From Actomonas sp051209155 (lineage in GTDB: Bacteria; Verrucomicrobiota; Verrucomicrobiia; Opitutales; Opitutaceae): a stretch of DNA of 64,000 bases. The stretch lies in NCBI GenBank assembly GCA_051209155.1, contig JBPJGB010000001.1; one strand, given 5' to 3'. A program made the position numbers and the translations under genes. The notes beneath the pieces were generated by a model. It ran no database searches. It saw only the letters and a list, made by a program, of their open reading frames with translations, and was not told where the DNA came from. Shown piece after piece: positions 60,701-64,000 of the stretch. Position 1 is the first letter of the stretch; the number at the start of each line of letters is the position of its first letter.

Positions 60701-61648
60701 CAGTTCAACGCGAATAACCACAATGTGCTTGGGATCCGTTACGTGGGACTGGCGCGAGTGGAACGGGAACTTGGAAATCTACACCGGGCCAAGGAGATAC
60801 TGGAGCGTGCCATCGTAATTTATGAGAAGGCCTACGACAGCGACGCCCTGGAGTTGGCGAACAGCTACTCATTTCTGGCGGATGAGGAAGCGGATCTTGG
60901 AAATCTTCCGGCGGTCAAGAAACTGTGGGAGCGCGTGATTGCAATTCAGGAGCAGGCCTACGACGGCAACCATCCGACGCTGGCGACCAGCTACTGGAAT
61001 CTGGCGTTGGTGGAACAGAAGCTCGATAATCTGCTCCGGGCTAAGGAACTGCTGGAGCGCGCCATCGCAATCGAGGAGCAGGTCAACGCGAAAAACCACA
61101 ATGTGCTTGGGATCCGTTACGTGAGACTGGCGCGAGTGGAACGGGATCTTGGAAATCGACCCCGAGCCCAAGAGATACTGGAGCGTGCCATCGTAATTTA
61201 TGAGAAGGCCTACGACAGCGACGCCTTGGCGTTGGCGAACAGCTACTCATTTCTCGCGGATGAGGAAGAGGCCCTTGGGAATCTTCCGGCGGCCAAAGAC
61301 CTGCTGGAACGGGCGATTGCAATTGAGGAGAAAGCCTACGCCAGAGACGATCCGGAGCTGGTGTACAACTACTTCCAGCTGGCTTTAGTGGAACGGGCTC
61401 TGGGAAATCTTCCAGTGGCCAAGGAACTGTTGGAGCGCGCCATCGCAATTCAGGAGCAAGTTTACGACAACAACCACCCGGCGCTGGCGACCAGTTATTG
61501 GAATATCGGCACGCTCGTTGAAGAAAGCGACGACCGCTTTGCGGCCAGAGGCTGGATCGAGAAGGCGTATCGAATCTACTCAGAGCGGCAGGGCGAAAAT
61601 CACCCTGACACGGTGGCGGCGGCAAAATGGCTTCGGGATCATCCATAG
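57722..61648 (+). CDS. TIR-NB-ARC-TPR protein (putative STAND immune NADase)
   Basis: 1308 residues from ATG 57722. TIR domain at about 11-150: SWDVFVSYSRRDIAWV, then NYTESPNCTWEWDHFERH in which E92 is the predicted NADase glutamate. NB-ARC ATPase from about 200: NFCGRDEQLRLLRQEL, Walker A GLGGMGKT at 227-234, Walker B AKLLVLDNIDV, and a GGFTLAVEAVAVHL-type lobe. The C-terminal half (from about 644) is 15 full kinesin-light-chain-like TPRs of 42 residues plus a partial one, reading A-K-E-L-L-E-R-A-I-A-I-E-E-Q. This is the layout of plant-like bacterial immune sensors: TPRs bind the invader, the ATPase oligomerises, the TIR destroys NAD. First gene of an operon with the SLOG gene 48 bases downstream. 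Confidence 0.9.
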   Translation: MSAPPSPRRDSWDVFVSYSRRDIAWVRAALAELQARHRSFMGGEELTLFFDEQAIEVGESWRDRLQQGLRGSHFMIAFLSGNYTESPNCTWEWDHFERHERRRGLYGEAIGPVFFVTAPDGAGRKSEEQKIRAWLDARRWRNDLKLVAGDEIIPLDPTGEEVLQLAQVRQRLEALDNAIIRKRELAATAGDSPSTIPSHNPNFCGRDEQLRLLRQELQARPAVVTCGLGGMGKTALAFEYAQVFAHAYPGGRFWVPCEGKSTLVEALVALGGSKLTPLGAFGLLWEPTATADEQLAALRQWLHQPVPRPGAKLLVLDNIDVDASGFLVPSHGQPNLLPNASRAGGQIVHLLATSRGEVRQAVRCPLDELATDDAVEVMRRHCAADGDEPGIAPKRALTKADLDVMREIAELLGGFTLAVEAVAVHLAEQPTVSLAGYRDLLQQRGVAQLDTTAAKDHVNLQLHREKLLTLTLSPTLQNLADDEQLALNYAAVLPPDCVPLEWIRAGVAKTYPTVAADPVAGAEDEHRWTQIWRRLAALRLLVPDFSGLRPDQTPHTARVHRLVGEIVKSHANFSDDTLAEIRQIALKLSDELHERFFEPQVAAWLPALRVVAALWQQVDPPETDSAVLSNILALVESSLGNLPRAKELLERAIAIEEQVDASDPPSLAASYSNLATVEYHLGNLPKAKELLERAIAVQEQAYDSDHPTLAISHSLMATVEHDLGNLPKAKELLERAIAIEEQFYPSNHPRLALRYSRLAMVERSFGNISKSRELLERAIAIGEDTYTGDHPTQASRYSNLALLEKDSGNFTRAKELLRQTIAMQENAYASDHPELANSYSILASVEQDLGNFPEAKELGKRAITIQEQFYPSDHPTLATSYSNMALIERALENLPRAKELLERAIAILERVYACNHPTLATVYSNLAVVEADLGNLPAAKKLWERVIATQEQAYDGNHPTLATSYTEMALIERALENLPRAKELLERAIAIEEQFNANNHNVLGIRYVGLARVERELGNLHRAKEILERAIVIYEKAYDSDALELANSYSFLADEEADLGNLPAVKKLWERVIAIQEQAYDGNHPTLATSYWNLALVEQKLDNLLRAKELLERAIAIEEQVNAKNHNVLGIRYVRLARVERDLGNRPRAQEILERAIVIYEKAYDSDALALANSYSFLADEEEALGNLPAAKDLLERAIAIEEKAYARDDPELVYNYFQLALVERALGNLPVAKELLERAIAIQEQVYDNNHPALATSYWNIGTLVEESDDRFAARGWIEKAYRIYSERQGENHPDTVAAAKWLRDHP
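59651..61540 (+). repeat. Coding tandem repeat: 15 TPR units of 126 bp, with a recent 378-bp duplication
   Basis: Each 126-bp unit encodes one TPR. Units 8-10 (60533-60910) and units 11-13 (60911-61288) are nearly identical as three-unit blocks, sharing features such as the irregular NHNVLGIRYV and SDALxLANSYSFLADEE segments. This points to a recent tandem duplication of three repeats in the sensor region. Confidence 0.9.
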
Positions 61649-61696
61649 ACCCAGCAATCCACCCATGAATCGCTCATTAACCCCCTGCTGTTGATC

Positions 61697-63733
61697 ATGA
61701 CATCTGCGAAATCTCGTCAAACCGCGGCACCTAGTCGACCACGTCTCACTCTCCGGGTCGCGTTTGCCGGAAACCGGCAGTTACCCCGGGGGGGGGTGAG
61801 TTTTCAGTTATTACTCGAACAAATCGTGCAGCGGGTTTCAGAACGGTTGTTGAAACACGGTCAGGCAGTGGTGGATCTCGACAGTGCGTTTCCGTTGCGT
61901 CGGTTTTATGCGGATGAGGCTCCCTGTTTAAGACTCATCACGGGTTTGGCTGAGGGGGCGGATGCGCTGGCGGGGGAGGTGCTGTTGGGTTCGATGATCG
62001 AGGGCGTGGATTTGCGGCTGGCGGCGGTGTTGCCGGGATCGATCGAGTCCTACCGATCGAGCAGGGCAAAGGACTTTTTGCCTGAGTTTGATCGGCAGCT
62101 TGCGGCGTGTGAATACGTGCTGTGTGGCGATGGACGCTACGAACGGGCCGCGGAAGATGCCGCGCCGGAGACCAAGGCTTTTGCAGACTTGTGTCGGGCT
62201 CGGGGATATCGTTTGCAATCACGGCTGCTGCTGAGACAGGCGGATATGCTGCTAGCGGTTTTTGATCCGCTGGCCAAAGGCGCGATTGGAGGGACGGCGG
62301 AAACGGTTGAAGCGGCGCTGGCGTTCGAGCTTCCGGTGCTAGTCATCAATCCTACGAATGGCGCTGCTGCGCTTCGGTTGCCCAGTGATGGGGCGCCGCC
62401 GAATTGGGCTGCGATCTTATCCAACCCTTTGGCGAATGACCCGATATGGGAGCGTTTGAATCTGACGGTGGATTCCCTGTTAGGCGGCCCTCGTGCCGAC
62501 GAGGGACAGATCGATGCGAAAGTGTTGGAGAAGTTCTTTGCAGTTGATCAGGCGCAATCGGATTGGGGGCGAAAGTTCCAGGCGCGGGCAAACAAGGCGT
62601 GGAAGCGCCTGCAGAATCGGTTCGAACTGCACCTGCCGGGTAAGCCCAAGTTGAGTACTACGGCGGAGTCCGAGGGCCAGGTGTGTAATTGGCGGGAGCG
62701 CGCGAAGAAGTTGAACTACGTCTACAGCGACTGTTACCGGGGTGGATTTTGGATGAACATCCGGCGGGCGTTCTTGGCGGTGCTGTTGGCGACCTCGGCC
62801 TTGGTGGTTTCGTTGTATGCCAAAGGAACTTGGTCTTACGCGATCCTGCTAGGGCTGGCGGCGGCTGAGTTCTATGTCGTCTATCAAATGGCGCAGACAA
62901 TTCATCGCGCGAATTCGAAGCGCTGGTCGGAACGGGCGGTGGATTTTCGGTATCTGGCGGAACGGTTTCGATCCCTCTATTTCCTGCCGGCAGTCGGATC
63001 GTATCAACCGGTTGTTTCGGCTCACCCGCACAGTGATGCACGACTGTCTCGGCAAGGGCCAGCGGATTGGTTTTTCAACGCGTGCCTGCGCTCCCTTTCG
63101 CCGGCGGAGTCGGCAATGGAGCACTACGATGTGGGTAATGGCAAACGTGTGCCGATCATTAGGACCAACGCGGAAGCGGCGTTGCGCGCGGTGGGCGACG
63201 ATTGGTTGGGTTGCGTCGCGGATGGCGCGACGGCCGGCCGGGGCCAGATTGGCTACCACGAGCAGAATGCCGACCGCATGCACGCGATGCATCACGTGCT
63301 GAATAACGCGACCAAGCGTTTGGGCCATTGGGTCGTATGGGCCGTCGGAGCCGACGTGGTGCTGCTCTTCGGCTTCCTATTCCACCTCTGGCCGGACGCC
63401 ATCTACAACCACGTTTCGATTGTGAAGACCTCCATGGTCGTGGTGGCCGTGCTCATCCCTGCGGCCTTGGCGGGGCTCAACGGGCTGCGGTTTCAGTCGG
63501 AGTGTCAGCGACTGCACGAGCGATCACTTGTGATGATGGACATGCTGCAGGCCCGGCGAAAACAGATCGAAGCGACCTTGGCCGAGCTACAGGTCATGCG
63601 TGCCAATCCGGCGTCGGATTGCGGCAGCGCAACCCTGGAGGCGTTGCAGGTGGTGGAGGCCATTACCGACGACATGATCTCCGAAGTCACGGAGTGGCGG
63701 ATGCTCTACACCAAAGAATTGCCCGAAGTATGA
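61697..63733 (+). CDS. SLOG-domain protein with four membrane segments (SLATT-like)
   Basis: 678 residues from ATG 61697; a TTG at 61691 is possible. Residues 20-225 form a Rossmann-like SLOG domain: LRVAFAGNRQLPRGG, RLITGLAEGADALAGEVLL, and ADMLLAVFDP with GGTAETVEAALAFELPVLVI. A helical region (RAKKLNYVYSDCYRGGFW) leads into two pairs of membrane segments: AFLAVLLATSALVVSLYA and YAILLGLAAAEFYVVY, then VVWAVGADVVLLFGFLFHLW and SMVVVAVLIPAALAGL. In comparative work SLOG is a nucleotide-ligand sensor and SLATT a membrane effector. TIR activity upstream could produce the ligand; this is an inference. Overlaps the next gene by 4 bases. Confidence 0.78.
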   Translation: MTSAKSRQTAAPSRPRLTLRVAFAGNRQLPRGGVSFQLLLEQIVQRVSERLLKHGQAVVDLDSAFPLRRFYADEAPCLRLITGLAEGADALAGEVLLGSMIEGVDLRLAAVLPGSIESYRSSRAKDFLPEFDRQLAACEYVLCGDGRYERAAEDAAPETKAFADLCRARGYRLQSRLLLRQADMLLAVFDPLAKGAIGGTAETVEAALAFELPVLVINPTNGAAALRLPSDGAPPNWAAILSNPLANDPIWERLNLTVDSLLGGPRADEGQIDAKVLEKFFAVDQAQSDWGRKFQARANKAWKRLQNRFELHLPGKPKLSTTAESEGQVCNWRERAKKLNYVYSDCYRGGFWMNIRRAFLAVLLATSALVVSLYAKGTWSYAILLGLAAAEFYVVYQMAQTIHRANSKRWSERAVDFRYLAERFRSLYFLPAVGSYQPVVSAHPHSDARLSRQGPADWFFNACLRSLSPAESAMEHYDVGNGKRVPIIRTNAEAALRAVGDDWLGCVADGATAGRGQIGYHEQNADRMHAMHHVLNNATKRLGHWVVWAVGADVVLLFGFLFHLWPDAIYNHVSIVKTSMVVVAVLIPAALAGLNGLRFQSECQRLHERSLVMMDMLQARRKQIEATLAELQVMRANPASDCGSATLEALQVVEAITDDMISEVTEWRMLYTKELPEV

Positions 63734-64000
63734 GTGCTCGATCCGCCCATCAGCCGGAGTCAAAAATTCAGCCAGTGCGATTGAGCCCGGTTTGGGTGGT
63801 CAGCGTGATCGTGACGGATGCGGAATCTGCGGCGTTGCTGGTTTGTGCCCAGAAGTTGGAGACAGAGCTGGGCAAGCTGCAGCGGCAGGTGGCGAGGTTG
63901 AACGGGCGATTGCATCTTGAGTGGGCGGGCTGCGAGCGCAGCGTGAGCGATATGCGAGCGCTCGTGCGCTTACCCGAAGCTTCCGTTTCGGAGCAAGCGA
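63730..64000 (+). CDS. Unrecognised protein, third gene of the TIR/SLOG operon, cut by the window end
   Basis: ATG 63730 overlaps the SLOG stop (ATGA), so it is translationally coupled. The visible 90 residues (MSARSAHQPESKIQPVRLSP...) include VWVVSVIVTDAESAALLVCA and a helical LETELGKLQRQVARLNGRL, with no family match. The gene continues beyond the window; its function is needed to understand the operon. Confidence 0.75.
   Translation, partial: MSARSAHQPESKIQPVRLSPVWVVSVIVTDAESAALLVCAQKLETELGKLQRQVARLNGRLHLEWAGCERSVSDMRALVRLPEASVSEQA

Noticed and set aside
59651..61540. Regular direct repeats suggesting a CRISPR-like array
   Set aside because: The period is 126 bp with no unique spacers, the frame stays open throughout and each unit encodes a TPR.

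Overview
The window is a GC-rich bacterial chromosome segment, most probably from the Verrucomicrobiota (Opitutaceae-like). This placement is an inference from gene content and style: a chlamydia-like ribonucleotide reductase without the radical tyrosine and with several ATP-cones, a bacterial deoxyhypusine-synthase-like protein, weak Shine-Dalgarno signals, and many short palindromic intergenic repeats. No marker gene settles it.

Layout. 1-9.5 kb is core: a truncated deoxyhypusine synthase-like gene, a two-gene phosphorelay (hybrid kinase plus response regulator), then nrdB and nrdA behind a paired NrdR-box-like site. 9.5-17.1 kb is accessory: an AT-rich nuclease-STAND NTPase gene, a REP repeat zone holding higBA and a REP-associated (RAYT) transposase, and an acyltransferase/SGNH-hydrolase pair between two outward-reading decayed IS3 copies. 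17.1-31.4 kb is mostly core: a tiny entericidin-like lipoprotein, a response regulator-kinase, an AEC transporter, TerC, glycogen synthase, a HAD hydrolase, two tandem ribosome hibernation factors, Tex, a pyrimidine-nucleoside phosphorylase and a methyl-accepting chemotaxis protein. Several repeat families lie between these genes.

A tRNA-Val(CAC) at 31.7 kb marks the start of a long accessory island that runs to the window end. From 32 to 48 kb nearly everything is on the minus strand. It holds a type I restriction-modification locus (hsdM, hsdS ... hsdR) with six genes between hsdS and hsdR: DUF3800, HEPN-like, TPR, DUF2314, phospholipase D-like and EVE-like. At 48.5-53.7 kb lies a Tn7-like transposition module: a TnsA-TnsB fusion, a TnsC-like ATPase whose Walker motifs have decayed, and TniQ. 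At 53.8-56 kb are small regulators and orphan antitoxin-like genes. At 56.5-64 kb is a putative immunity cluster: a SAM-domain/superinfection-immunity-type membrane protein, a TIR-NB-ARC-TPR protein, a SLOG protein with four membrane segments, and a further gene cut off by the window end.

The best candidates for an undescribed system are (i) the TIR-NB-ARC-TPR / SLOG-membrane operon at 57.7-64 kb, (ii) the TnsAB/TnsC/TniQ module with a Walker-less ATPase, and (iii) the gene set embedded in the type I restriction locus. Functions there are inferred from domains only.
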